This document shows positions 26,301-36,529 of a stretch of 64,000 bases of DNA, piece by piece. Below the pieces are notes generated by a model. It saw only the letters and a program-made list of their open reading frames with translations. It was not told where the DNA came from and did no database searches. A program made the position numbers and the translations under genes. This DNA is from Tritrichomonas musculus. Lineage: Eukaryota > Parabasalia > Tritrichomonadida > Tritrichomonadidae. The first letter of the stretch is position 1; each line of letters opens with the position of its first letter. The stretch is taken from the NCBI GenBank assembly GCA_039105265.1, contig JAPFFF010000012.1, positions 3,968,001-4,032,000 of the forward strand. Reading direction: 5' to 3'.

Positions 26301-28736
26301 ATGCGATTCTGTTGATGCATCTGAAGCATGCGATTCTATTGATGCATCGGAATCATGCGATGCTGTTGATGCATCGGAATCATGCGATGCTGTTGATGCA
26401 TCTGAAGCATGCGATGCTATTGATGCATCGGAAGTATGCGATGCTGTTGATGCATCGGAAGCATGCGATGCTATTGATGCATCGGAATCATGCGATGCTG
26501 TTGATTCATCTTAAGCATGCGATGCTGTTGATGCATCTGAATCATGCGATGCTATTGATGCATCTGAAGCATGCGATGCTGTTGATGCATCTGAATCATG
26601 CGATGCTATTGATGCATCTGAATCATGCGATGCTGTTGATGCATCTGAATCATGCGATGCTGTTGATGCATCGGAATCATGCGATGCTGTTGATGCATCT
26701 GAAGCATGCGATGCTGTTGATGCATCGGAAGCATTCGATGCTGTTGATGCATCGGAAGCATTCGATGCTGTTGATGCATCTGAATCATGCGATGCTATTG
26801 ATGCATCGGAAGCATGCGATGCTGTTGATGCATCGGAATCATACGATGCTGTTGATGCATCGGAATCATGCGATGCTGTTGATGCATCTGAATCATGCGA
26901 TGCTGTTGATGCATCTGAATCATGCGATGCTGTTGATGCATCTGAAGCATGCGATGCTGTTGATGCATCGGAATCATGCGATGCTGTTGATGCATCTGAA
27001 GCATGCGATGCTGTTGATGCATCGGAATCATGCGATGCTGTTGATGCATCTGAAGCATGCGATGCTGTTGATGCATCGGAATCATGCGATGCTGTTGATG
27101 CATCGGAATCATGCGATGCTGTTGATGCATCGGAATCATGCGATGCTGTTGATGCATCTGAAGCATGCGATGCTATTGATGCATCGGAAGTATGCGATGC
27201 TGTTGATGCATCGGAAGCATGCGATGCTATTGATGCATCGGAATCATGCGATGCTGTTGATTCATCTTAAGCATGCGATGCTGTTGATGCATCTGAATCA
27301 TGCGATGCTGTTGATGCATCTGAATCATGCGATGCTGTTGATGCATCTGAATCATGCGATGCTGTTGATTCATCTTAAGCATGCGATGCTGTTGATGCAT
27401 CTGAATCATGCGATGCTGTTGATTCATCTTAAGCATGCGATGCTATTGATGCATCGGAAGTATGCGATGCTGTTGATGCATCTGAAGCATGCGATGCTGT
27501 TGATGCATCTGAAGCATGCGATGCTGTTGATGCATCTGAATCATGCGATGCTATTGATGCATCTGATGCATGCGATGCTGTTGATGCATCTGAATCATGC
27601 GATGCTGTTGATGCATCTGAATCATGCGATGCTATTGATGCATCTGAAGCATGCGATGCTGTTGATGCATCGGAATCATGCGATGCTGTTGATGCATCTG
27701 AAGCATGCGATGCTGTTGATGCATCTGAAGCATGCGATGCTATTGATGCATCTGAAGCATGCGATGCTGTTGATGCATCGGAAGCATGCGATGCTATTGA
27801 TGCATCGGAAGCATGCGATGCTGTTGATGCATCTGAAGCATGCGATGCTGTTGATGCATCTGAAGCATGCGATGCTGTTGATGCATCGGAATCATGCGAT
27901 GCTGTTGATGCATCGGAAGCATGCGATGCTGTTGATGCATCTGAAGCATGCGATGCTATTGATGCATCGGAAGCATGCGATGCTGTTGATGCATCTGAAG
28001 CATGCGATGCTGTTGATGCATCTGAAGCATGCGATGCTGTTGATGCATCGGAATCATGCGATGCTGTTGATGCATCGGAAGCATGCGATGCTGTTGATGC
28101 ATCTGAAGCATGCGATGCTGTTGATGCATCTGAAGCATGCGATGCTGTTGATGCATCTGAAGCATGCGATGCTGTTGATGCATCGGAAGCATGCGATGCT
28201 GTTGATGCATCTGAAGCATGCGATGCTGTTGATGCATCGGAAGCATTCGATGCTATTGATTCATCGGAATCATGCGATGCTGTTGATGCATCTGAAGCAT
28301 GCGATGCTGTTGATGCATCTGAAGCATGCGATGCTATTGATGCATCTGAAGCATGCGATGCTGTTGATGCATCTGAAGCATGCGATGCTGTTGATGCATC
28401 TGAAGCATGCGATGCTGTTGATGCATCGGAATCATGCGATGCTGTTGATGCATCTGAAGCATGCGATGCTGTTGATGCATCGGAAGCATGCGATGCTGTT
28501 GATGCATCTGAAGCATGCGATGCTGTTGATGCATCTGAAGCATGCGATGCTGTTGATGCATCTGAAGCATGCGATGCTGTTGATGCATCTGAAGCATGCG
28601 ATGCTGTTGATGCATCGGAATCATGCGATGCTGTTGATGCATCTGAAGCATGCGATGCTGTTGATGCATCGGAATCATGCGATGCTGTTGATGCATCTGA
28701 TTCATGCGATGTTGGCGATGCATCGAAGAATGTGCT
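20365..28736 (+). repeat. 27-bp minisatellite, right arm B (~310 units)
   Basis: Starts abruptly after the buried tip. Its first units match, in variant order, the arm A array from about 16026 onward, including the rare GAAGCATTCG and GAAGTATGCG variants. Large internal duplications are visible (about 21,600-22,980 against 24,180-25,860). A variant with a stop (GATTCATCTTAAGC) occurs at about 26504, 27259, 27369 and 27423. The outer ~780 bp match the outer end of arm A at a constant offset of 10,064 bp. Confidence 0.95.
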
Positions 28737-28783
28737 GATTATAATGCACTGGAAGCATACGCTGTTTCTAGTCAGATAACTTG

Positions 28784-30242
28784 TAACTTGATTTGGTTGC
28801 TTTTTATGGGATTCCGTATTCTTGATATCGTGTTCGGTAGTCTGTAACTCGATTTGGTTGCTTTTTGTGGGATTCCGTATTCTTGATATCGTGCTCGGTA
28901 GTCTGTAACTCGATTTGGTTGCTTTTTGTGGGATTCCGTATTCTTGATATCGTGCTCGGTAGTCTGTAACTCGATTTGGTTGCTTTTTGTGGGATTCCGT
29001 ATTCTTGATATCGTGTTCGGTAGTCTGTAACTCGATTTGGTTGCTTTTTGTGGGATTCCGTATTCTTGATATCGTGTTCGGTAGTCTGTAACTCGATTTG
29101 GTTGCTTTTTGTGGGATTCCGTATTCTTGATATCGTGTTCGGTAGTCTGTAACTCGATTTGGTTGCTTTTTGTGGGATTCCGTATTCTTGATATCGTGTT
29201 CGGTAGTCTGTAACTCGATTTGGTTGCTTTTTGTGGGATTCCGTATTCTTGATATCGTGTTCGGTAGTCTGTAACTCGATTTGGTTGCTTTTTGTGGGAT
29301 TCCGTATTCTTGATATCGTGTTCGGTAGTCTGTAACTCGATTTGGTTGCTTTTTGTGGGATTCCGTATTCTTGATATCGTGTTCGGTAGTCTGTAACTCG
29401 ATTTGGTTGCTTTTTGTGGGATTCCGTATTCTTGATATCGTGCTCGGTAGTCTGTAACTCGATTTGGTTGCTTTTTGTGGGATTCCGTATTCTTGATATC
29501 GTGTTCGGTAGTCTGTAACTCGATTTGGTTGCTTTTTGTGGGATTCCGTATTCTTGATATCGTGTTCGGTAGTCTGTAACTCGATTTGGTTGCTTTTTGT
29601 GGGATTCCGTATTCTTGATATCGTGCTCGGTAGTCTGTAACTCGATTTGGTTGCTTTTTGTGGGATTCCGTATTCTTGATATCGTGTTCGGTAGTCTGTA
29701 ACTCGATTTGGTTGCTTTTTGTGGGATTCCGTATTCTTGATATCGTGTTCGGTAGTCTGTAACTCGATTTGGTTGCTTTTTGTGGGATTCCGTATTCTTG
29801 ATATCGTGTTCGGTAGTCTGTAACTCGATTTGGTTGCTTTTTGTGGGATTCCGTATTCTTGATATCGTGCTCGGTAGTCTGTAACTCGATTTGGTTGCTT
29901 TTTGTGGGATTCCGTATTCTTGATATCGTGCTCGGTAGTCTGTAACTCGATTTGGTTGCTTTTTGTGGGATTCCGTATTCTTGATATCGTGTTCGGTAGT
30001 CTGTAACTCGATTTGGTTGCTTTTTGTGGGATTCCGTATTCTTGATATCGTGTTCGGTAGTCTGTAACTCGATTTGGTTGCTTTTTGTGGGATTCCGTAT
30101 TCTTGATATCGTGTTCGGTAGTCTGTAACTCGATTTGGTTGCTTTTTGTGGGATTCCGTATTCTTGATATCGTGCTCGGTAGTCTGTAACTCGATTTGGT
30201 TGCTTTTTGTGGGATTCCGTATTCTTGATATCGTGTTCGGCA
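28784..30242 (-). repeat. 61-bp minisatellite, right arm B (24 copies)
   Basis: Same 24-unit array as arm A, displaced by 10,064 bp. Most variant units are in the same order, though a few TTCGG/CTCGG alleles differ (for example the fifth unit), which argues for a real duplication followed by slight divergence. Confidence 0.95.
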
Positions 30243-30245
30243 GTC

Positions 30246-30428
30246 TGTTATCTTGAAATCAAGTTTGTTATCATGCATTTGCTTTGAATATTGGAGAAAC
30301 CTTGTTGAAAATGGCGCTTTATCTTCTATCACAAAATTTTAACTTTTTGAAAGACTATTCATTTTCACAAAAAGTTTTTATATTTCAGAAAAAGTGGATT
30401 ACATTTTTGAGAGAAATGTCTACTCGCC
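30246..30428 (-). repeat. Right terminal inverted repeat tip
   Basis: Inverse copy of 2394-2576, ending GAGAGAAATGTCTACTCGCC at 30428 and followed at once by the 9-bp duplication. Confidence 0.93.
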
Positions 30429-30437
30429 AATAATATC
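30429..30437 (+). repeat. Right target-site duplication of the 28-kb MULE
   Basis: AATAATATC, identical to 2385-2393, abuts the TCGCC tip. Confidence 0.92.
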
Positions 30438-31278
30438 TACCATTTTTATTCTATTTAATATTTTCAATCATTCTGAAGTTGAAATATATAAACTTCAGAA
30501 TTGTATTCAATATTGGTATGAGATTATTGTGAGTGGTCAGAGGAAATTCGTTATATATACTGTTTTTATCAAGTATTCAAATATAATTGTTTTATCAAAA
30601 ATTGAGAATCAACTTAAAAAAAAACTTTGATAAAACAGAATCAAATATTCTTTTTATCTTTAATATCTAATAATTTTTTGAGGATAAAAAACTCTTTTAC
30701 GATAAGATTATCCTCTGAAAAAATTAAAAGTGGAAAAACAAAAAAAAAAAAAAAAAAAAAAAAATTCTCATTGAAAATAATTCTATTTTGAATAAAAACT
30801 ATATATATATATATATATAAACTTTTTTCTAGGGAAATAACAAGTGAATACGAACAAAACTAATATCATTCCATATTATATGCTGAGAAGTGAGACATAT
30901 TTAAAGTGCATCCATTTTTTAAAATTATATATTTAGCTCACTTATATATTCAAATAAAAAACAACAAGGCAAATTATATATTTGGCTCACTTATATATAT
31001 TTTTGCTTAATTGTTATTATATTATATTTATTTTGAAACAATAAAGAAATGGATGGAAATTTCAAATGGATTGAAAAAAAAATCCATTCAAAAAGTTTCA
31101 CAAGTCAAAATGGATTCAAATTAATTCGAAACTGATTGATTATGAATTGTTGAAAAAGTCAAAGACTTGAAATGATCAAAATTATCAAAATAACAATAAA
31201 ATATAAATCAATTTTATGCTTCACTATGTTAAAAATGATTTTATAAACTCTCAATTGGTTACATTCATTAAGTTATTA
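30438..31278. other. AT-rich spacer, no gene seen
   Basis: Flank of the 28-kb element. It holds an A tract near 30738-30763, a TA run near 30800-30820, and a 27-bp direct repeat (AAATTATATATTTRGCTCAC core) at about 30922 and 30971. No coding region is convincing. Confidence 0.6.
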
Positions 31279-32741
31279 TAGTTGGTGGACATAATTCTGT
31301 TTTGGAGACAAAATTATGTTTTCACATCATTTCTATATATTCAAATTGGACTTTTAAAAAAACAATTGTAGAACAATTAATATCATATTGGATACATTCT
31401 ATTCCCCGATTTTCATTCACTTTTATCAAACTAAATTTGATCATAAATATGATATCGAATTTTTAATTTCTGAATATTTTTTTATTATTTGAAAAAAATC
31501 ATAATTTACTTTTCATCTATAATTAAAATGTATCATTATTATTTATTGAAATAAAATAGATAATTAGAAAAAATGGTTTCATTTTCATTTCACTACTCAA
31601 AAAACTCATTTCATATCACATTTCATGCTTTTTCCATAAAAAAAAAGGTTGTTTTAATTTGCTCTAACATAGTTATTATTTTAGAATATAATGCATATGT
31701 TATATTTTAGAAAAAATTTATTGAAATAATAATTATATAAAAAGAAAAAGTTTTTTCAAAATATGACAAAAATCATTCATACAAAATTACTAATTTTGAA
31801 AAATGAGTTTATTTTATTTCAAATTAGATGCAGTATTAATCATCTATATGATGAATATAATATATTAAATATAATAATATGGTTGAAAAAGAATCAATCT
31901 TGGAAAAATTTCATTTTTCTTTTTTTCATTCAAAATCATTCATAAATCACTCATGCATAATTGATATGATTTCAGAATTACATTATTTGATAACACATAC
32001 AATGAAATATATTATTAATCCTCTAAAAATCATTGTTGCCCATCAAGATTTCAGGTTTTTCTAAGAAATATACAAATTTCACTTTTTTATTTTTTCTATT
32101 ATTATAGCATTAAAAATAGCAATTAATCAATAAATATTAGGTAAGTATAGAAGAACTATTAAAATAATGAAAATAATTTCTCAATGTCTAAAATTGAAAG
32201 TCTTTTTAAGTTATTTCAGAAGTTACTCTTTTTCATTAAGGTAATAGATCTTGAGTAGAACCGCCAATTTTATTCTTTCAATATCATTATACTATATGCA
32301 TTATATCAAATATTTAAATAAAAATTTAAAAGTTTTTATTTTTTATTGGAAAAAAACAAAAAAGTGATATGATTTTTAACAATATTTTGTGCATCAAAAT
32401 TTTCTTATATGAAAGTTTTTAGATATCAATTATCTGACAAAATTATATCATTACTGATTATGAATTAATGACATTATTATTAAATCCCAAGTTTCAATTA
32501 TTGAGAATAAAATAAGCATTTTGACTATTTTTTACATTAATGGCAAAATTTCATATAAATCACAAATATAATAGCTCATTTAATTAAATAATGATGTACA
32601 TAAAATACATTAATAAAGTATATAATATTATCAAATTATCTTTAAAAAGTATTGAGAAAAATGTGTTTTATTTTTGTGTACCATTCAAAAAGTTGAGCAA
32701 ACATGATTATGTCCCAAAAACATAATTATGTCCACCAACTA
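31279..32741. mobile_element. Non-autonomous inverted-repeat element, ~1.46 kb, TA-flanked
   Basis: The ends are inverted repeats of about 43 bp: TAGTTGGTGGACATAATT at 31279 and its reverse complement ending at 32741, with a few mismatches further in. Each end carries two spaced copies of a GGACATAATNATGTTT-like motif, which could be paired transposase sites. Flanking TA dinucleotides fit a Tc1/mariner-type insertion (inference). The interior is AT-rich with only 60-codon open frames and no recognisable transposase. Confidence 0.72.
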
Positions 32742-32857
32742 TAAAATATATATTTTTCATTTTATAATTTAAATCGTTCTGGTTATTATTTCCTTAAAAA
32801 ATATATATATGCTATAATTCAATGAGAAATTAAGCATTCCGAGTATTTATATTTATA

Positions 32858-33195
32858 TTAAGGGACCACTATCAAATTCTATGTTAAAAATTCTATGAGT
32901 TATCACAAAATTAATTGACTTAAAAAAAATTATTTCTTGAGTATTTTTGCTATATTTTGGTATATATAAATTATATAAATTACATATCATTTATTTCTAT
33001 TCTTCTTTTAAGCCTATTCCCTTTTTTCAATAAAAATTTAAAAGTTGAAAGGAGTAAAAATTTTACAAAAATGATCGGAATGGTGAAATTTTAAAGTTTT
33101 AAACTTTTTCCGAGATAACAACTATTGAATTTTCTTTTCTGTGAGTTTTCTCAATATTGAAATGTTTACAAAAAAATATGATAGTGGTCCCTTAA
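32858..33195. mobile_element. 338-bp MITE with TTAA ends
   Basis: Perfect 17-bp inverted ends, TTAAGGGACCACTATCA at 32858 and its complement ending at 33195. TTAA duplications and GGG/CCC ends are the pattern of piggyBac-type elements, although TTAA could also be part of the inverted repeat. No coding sequence. Confidence 0.72.
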
Positions 33196-33245
33196 ATTTA
33201 AAAATATTTATATCTAATATTTTAATAATAAATAAAAAAAAGAAA

Positions 33246-34423
33246 GGATCAACTAAAGTATAGTAAGGCTTTTCTGAATCTCATTCAAAAAGTGGAAATC
33301 ATTCAGAAAAAATAATCAAATAAAAATACAGTTTTTTCAACAACGTTATGGAAAAAGTTGATATTCGTTATGTAAACTTTTTCTTAAAAACTTCTTTTCT
33401 AAGAAAAATTTGTATCTGTTATGGAAAAGTATCACCAAACTTTTTCTGAGCAATTATTTTTTATCGTTATGGAATTGTAAAGTTATCAATTTTTTTACTC
33501 AGAAAATGAGATATATCGTTATGGATAAATATGGAAATTGAGATAAAGTGCAAAATTGAAAGCATTTTTTATTCAAAAAAGATTTATACTCAATACAGCA
33601 TTTTCTCGAACAATTAAATATAAATTCTTGATTATTTTCGTAATTAATGTTTCCTTATTCATGGTTTCTTATAATAAACTATTGATTTACAGTAAAACTT
33701 GTAAATACAAAATACATAAAACTAATTAAGGAATATGATTTCAAATAATATCCTTTTCTAACATTAATCTGATATGTGATTCCTTTTTTACCAGAAGAAT
33801 GATTAATAAAAATGTCTTTTGCAAGATAATTTTATAGAAAAAAAATGATTAAAATTATTTTTTCTATGCATTCCTTCTTGAATTTTTCCTTTTTCACTAT
33901 TTTTGCATGATATTCTTTTCACAAAGAAAAAATTGAGAAAATTAAAAGATTTTTTTCTGAGGAATTTCCATATTTTTCCATAACGATATATCTCATTTTC
34001 TGAGTAAAAAAATTGATAACTTTACAATTCCATAACGATAAAAAATAATTGCTCAGAAAAAGTTTGGTGATACTTTTCCATAACAGATACAAATTTTTCT
34101 TAGAAAAGAAGTTTTTAAGAAAAAGTTTACATAACGAATATCAACTTTTTCCATAACGTTGTTGAAAAAACTGTAATAAAAAAAGAATCTTTTTATGTTA
34201 CAAAATTTTTACCGATTCTTACCGCCAGCCGCGGGGTCTCGACTCGGCTTCGCTTCGCTCAGCCTCGCTCGACGCCCGCTAGGCGGTATGTAGCCTCGGT
34301 AAAAATTATGTAAAAATATAAAAAGATTTGTTTTTTCAATTTTTTTATTTAGATTATTTTTTCTGAATGATTTCCACTTTTTGAAGGTTCTTCAGAAAAG
34401 CCTTACGATACTTTAGTTTATCC
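33246..34423. mobile_element. 1.2-kb foldback element with ~300-bp inverted arms
   Basis: Left arm 33246-33545 and right arm about 33960-34423 are inverse copies over roughly 300 bp (GGATCAACTAAAGTAT... against ...ATACTTTAGTTTATCC), with few mismatches. A possible 8-bp duplication, AAAAGAAA, lies at 33238-33245 and 34424-34431, but it is low complexity. The centre (33546-33959) has no gene. The right arm is interrupted by a separate GC-rich insert (34177-34337). Confidence 0.8.
34177..34337. mobile_element. ~160-bp nested insert with a GC-rich core
   Basis: Present in the right arm of the surrounding foldback element but absent from the left arm, which therefore serves as an empty site. It has its own imperfect ~37-bp inverted ends (AATCTTTTTATGTTACAAAA / TTTTACATAATTTTTACCG type). 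The core at 34221-34287 is about two-thirds G+C in DNA that is otherwise mostly A+T, is bounded by ACCGCC and GGCGGT that can pair, and contains repeated CTCG/CTTCG motifs. Confidence 0.75.
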
Positions 34424-34632
34424 AAAAGAAATCGAGAGAAATCATGTATTTATTAAGATTATATATATAAAAATTCAAAAATTATTCTCGTTGTCCAATG
34501 TCAAAAAAAAAAAAAAAAAAAAAAAAATATGATCAAGGATCCTTGATCTCCAACCATTAAATTACTTTATTGGATATGAATTTTCTTCCTAGAATTAATT
34601 GGGTTTCTTCATCTCTTTTTGGTAAAAATTTG

Positions 34633-34664
<32 letters not shown>

Positions 34665-34859
34665 ATGGCTGGATGTTCATTATATATAACACCTAATATT
34701 TTTAGTGAAAGATGTTATAATGAAAAATCATATGTTTGTTCATTTGAAGTTTTATTGTATGAAAGTTTTATAAATTCATCTGTTTATCATCGCGATTATT
34801 CTTATTATACAAAAGAAATAAAACATAATTCGCTTCAAAATTTAGTTGAACGATGGTAA
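34665..34859 (+). CDS. Small open frame, 64 aa, unknown
   Basis: ATG just after an A tract, ending TGGTAA. Codon and residue use (Tyr, Asn, Ser rich, NSLQNLVERW at the end) looks more protein-like than other short frames nearby, so it may be a genuine small gene or the remnant of a larger one. No family recognised, no signal peptide or membrane helix. It lies 165 bp upstream of the DUF2828 gene on the same strand. Confidence 0.25.
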   Translation: MAGCSLYITPNIFSERCYNEKSYVCSFEVLLYESFINSSVYHRDYSYYTKEIKHNSLQNLVERW

Positions 34860-35009
34860 AATCGAGATCTGAATCAAAGAATATTTATCAAAGAAATTAT
34901 CAATTAAATTCTGATGTCATAATTATTTAAAATTTTACAATTCTCAAAAAGTTCCAAAAATTTTATAAAATTTTGTTTATAAAAATATCAATAAAATGAT
35001 TATTTTACT

Positions 35010-35015
35010 TCATTT
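35010..35015 (+). promoter_or_regulatory. Possible initiator element (TCATTT)
   Basis: TCATTT lies 8 bp before the ATG at 35024. It fits the trichomonad initiator consensus TCA(Y)(W), which sits within about 20 nt of the start codon. Short and AT-rich, so chance is possible. Confidence 0.3.
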
Positions 35016-35023
35016 CTATTTCG

Positions 35024-36529
35024 ATGATGTCTAATAATCAAGAATCAATTTTTATTAAAGCAGTTGAAAAAGAATTAAATCAACGAACAACAACAGAAAA
35101 TGGTGCTTTATCAAACAATTCGTCGTTAAACCCAGTTTTAGATTTCTTCTCCAAATCAGGTGCACTTCGTGGTCAAAAAGAAGAAATCATCCAATATTTC
35201 GAAAAAGCATTTCAATCGAATGAAGAATTAGCATTACGTGCACTCTTTTATCTGCGAGATATCAAAGGAGGCCAAGGCGAACGAGCCAATTTCAGAATCA
35301 TCTGTCAATGGTTGTCAACACGCTCACAAGAATCAATCATTCGTAACATGGTTCACATTCCAATCTTTGGACGGTGGGATGATTTCTATGCATTTTTTGA
35401 GAATGAACAAACGAAGAGCATTGCATTGAACATCATGAAAGAGCAATTCGACCAAGACATTGAATTAGCTAGTAAAGGGAAGAATGTATCGTTACTTGGT
35501 AAATGGTTGAAATCAGAAAATGCATCATCTAAAGAAACTAAAGGACTTGCGATAATGACACGTGAATTCTTTGGCTTAACGAGTGCTCAATATCGTAAAT
35601 CATTATCGCTCCTTCGAAAGCAGATCCAAATTGTTGAATCTTTGATGTCACAAAAGAAGTGGTCTGAAATTGAATACTCACGTGTTCCTTCATACGCGAT
35701 GAAAATGTATCGTAAAGCATTTGGTAAGCACGACTCAGAACGATTCCAGCAATATCTATCAGATGTTGCAAGTGGTGAAAAGAAGATCAATGCATCGACG
35801 TTGTATCCATATGACATTGTTCGAGAGATTTTTTCGAGGCGAAGTATGGAATCAGAAGATTTGAAGACACTTGACTTGCAATGGAATAATCTCCCAAATT
35901 ATATGGAAGAAAGCAATGATACACGATGCATTGTTTTGGCCGATGTTTCAGGTTCGATGACATGGGGCTGTTCAGGAGGTGTCCTACCAATTCATGTCTC
36001 AATCTCACTTGCGATTTATTTCGCCGAACGGATGAAAGGCGCATTCAATGGATATTTCATGACATTCACGAGCACACCAGAACTTGTCAAAGTCAGAGGA
36101 TCGAATATTCAAGAAAAAGTTATAAATGTTGAAAATGCAGAATGGGGAGGAAGTACAAATCTAACTGCAGCATTCAAAACGATTCTGGATGCCGCAATTA
36201 AAAATCATGTTCCTCAAGAAGAAATGCCTAGTAAGCTTTTCATCGTTTCAGATATGCAATTCGATCAAGCATGTAGTGACAATAGTCGAACGAATTTTGA
36301 AGAAATCGATCGATTGTATGAAGAATCAGGATACACAAGACCAACATTAGTTTTCTGGAATGTGAATGCACGAAGTGACTCACCTGTTACTAAAGACGAT
36401 ACAGGAACATTCTTAGTTTCAGGTTGTTCGCCAAGTATCTTGAAGTATGCATTGAACACGAAAGCGATGACACCAATGGAACTGATGTTAGAAGTATTGA
36501 ACTCAGAACGATATTCATTCATTCATTAA
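35024..36529 (+). CDS. DUF2828-type protein with vWA/MIDAS domain, 501 aa
   Basis: The N-terminal half carries the family signature around residues 72-90 (FYLRDIKGGQGERANFR), with helical repeats after it, and IPIFGRWDDFYAF follows. The C-terminal half is a von Willebrand A-like fold: metal site D307-x-S309-x-S311 in LADVSGSM, the GGSTNLTAAF segment and VSDMQFD. The layout (helical repeats then vWA) resembles TROVE/Ro60 RNA-binding proteins. DUF2828 members occur in plants, fungi, bacteria and giant viruses, and their function is not established, so RNA binding is inference only. Two consecutive ATGs start the frame; the first is used here. G+C is higher than in neighbouring DNA and the frame is intact, with no transposon features of its own. 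It lies between the MITE cluster and the second MULE. Confidence 0.88.
   Translation: MMSNNQESIFIKAVEKELNQRTTTENGALSNNSSLNPVLDFFSKSGALRGQKEEIIQYFEKAFQSNEELALRALFYLRDIKGGQGERANFRIICQWLSTRSQESIIRNMVHIPIFGRWDDFYAFFENEQTKSIALNIMKEQFDQDIELASKGKNVSLLGKWLKSENASSKETKGLAIMTREFFGLTSAQYRKSLSLLRKQIQIVESLMSQKKWSEIEYSRVPSYAMKMYRKAFGKHDSERFQQYLSDVASGEKKINASTLYPYDIVREIFSRRSMESEDLKTLDLQWNNLPNYMEESNDTRCIVLADVSGSMTWGCSGGVLPIHVSISLAIYFAERMKGAFNGYFMTFTSTPELVKVRGSNIQEKVINVENAEWGGSTNLTAAFKTILDAAIKNHVPQEEMPSKLFIVSDMQFDQACSDNSRTNFEEIDRLYEESGYTRPTLVFWNVNARSDSPVTKDDTGTFLVSGCSPSILKYALNTKAMTPMELMLEVLNSERYSFIH

Larger units (their letters stand above)
2394..30428. mobile_element. Foldback-type MULE transposon with minisatellite arms (28 kb)
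   Basis: The ends are inverted repeats (left GGCGAATGGACATTT, right reverse-complement GGCGAGTAGACATTT, then near-identity for about 180 bp), flanked by a perfect 9-bp duplication. Order: tip 2394-2576; 61-bp array (13 copies); 27-bp array (~187 units); MULE transposase 8652-10925 on the minus strand; 27-bp array in opposite orientation (~279 units); 61-bp array (24 copies); an internal tip ending at 20364; a second right arm (27-bp array ~310 units, 61-bp array 24 copies, tip) ending at 30428. About 25 of 28 kb is repeat. Long inverted repeats built of tandem repeats are known from foldback elements such as Drosophila FB and sea-urchin TU. Pairing this design with an autonomous MULE at this scale is the unusual part. 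Near-identical tips suggest recent activity. Confidence 0.93.
34432..35023. other. AT-rich spacer with A tracts and an 18-bp palindrome
   Basis: Two long A tracts (about 34503-34527 and 34638-34663). Between them is a perfect palindrome, GATCAAGGATCCTTGATC, at 34531-34548. A short open frame (34665-34859) is listed separately. The rest looks like the upstream region of the next gene, including CTCAAAAAGTTCC about 75 bp before its ATG. Confidence 0.6.

Noticed and set aside
11130-30428. Centromeric or telomeric satellite
   Set aside because: The arrays are bounded by transposon tips, arranged as inverted arms around a transposase, with a 9-bp target duplication; a mobile element explains them better.
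31763-32064. Transposase remnants in the 60-codon frames inside the TA-flanked element
   Set aside because: No DDE/DDD, HTH or zinc motif could be seen; composition matches the surrounding AT-rich DNA.
34217-34300. tRNA or rRNA fragment in the GC-rich island
   Set aside because: No TPsiC-like GTTCRANNC, no cloverleaf and no recognisable rRNA core motif.
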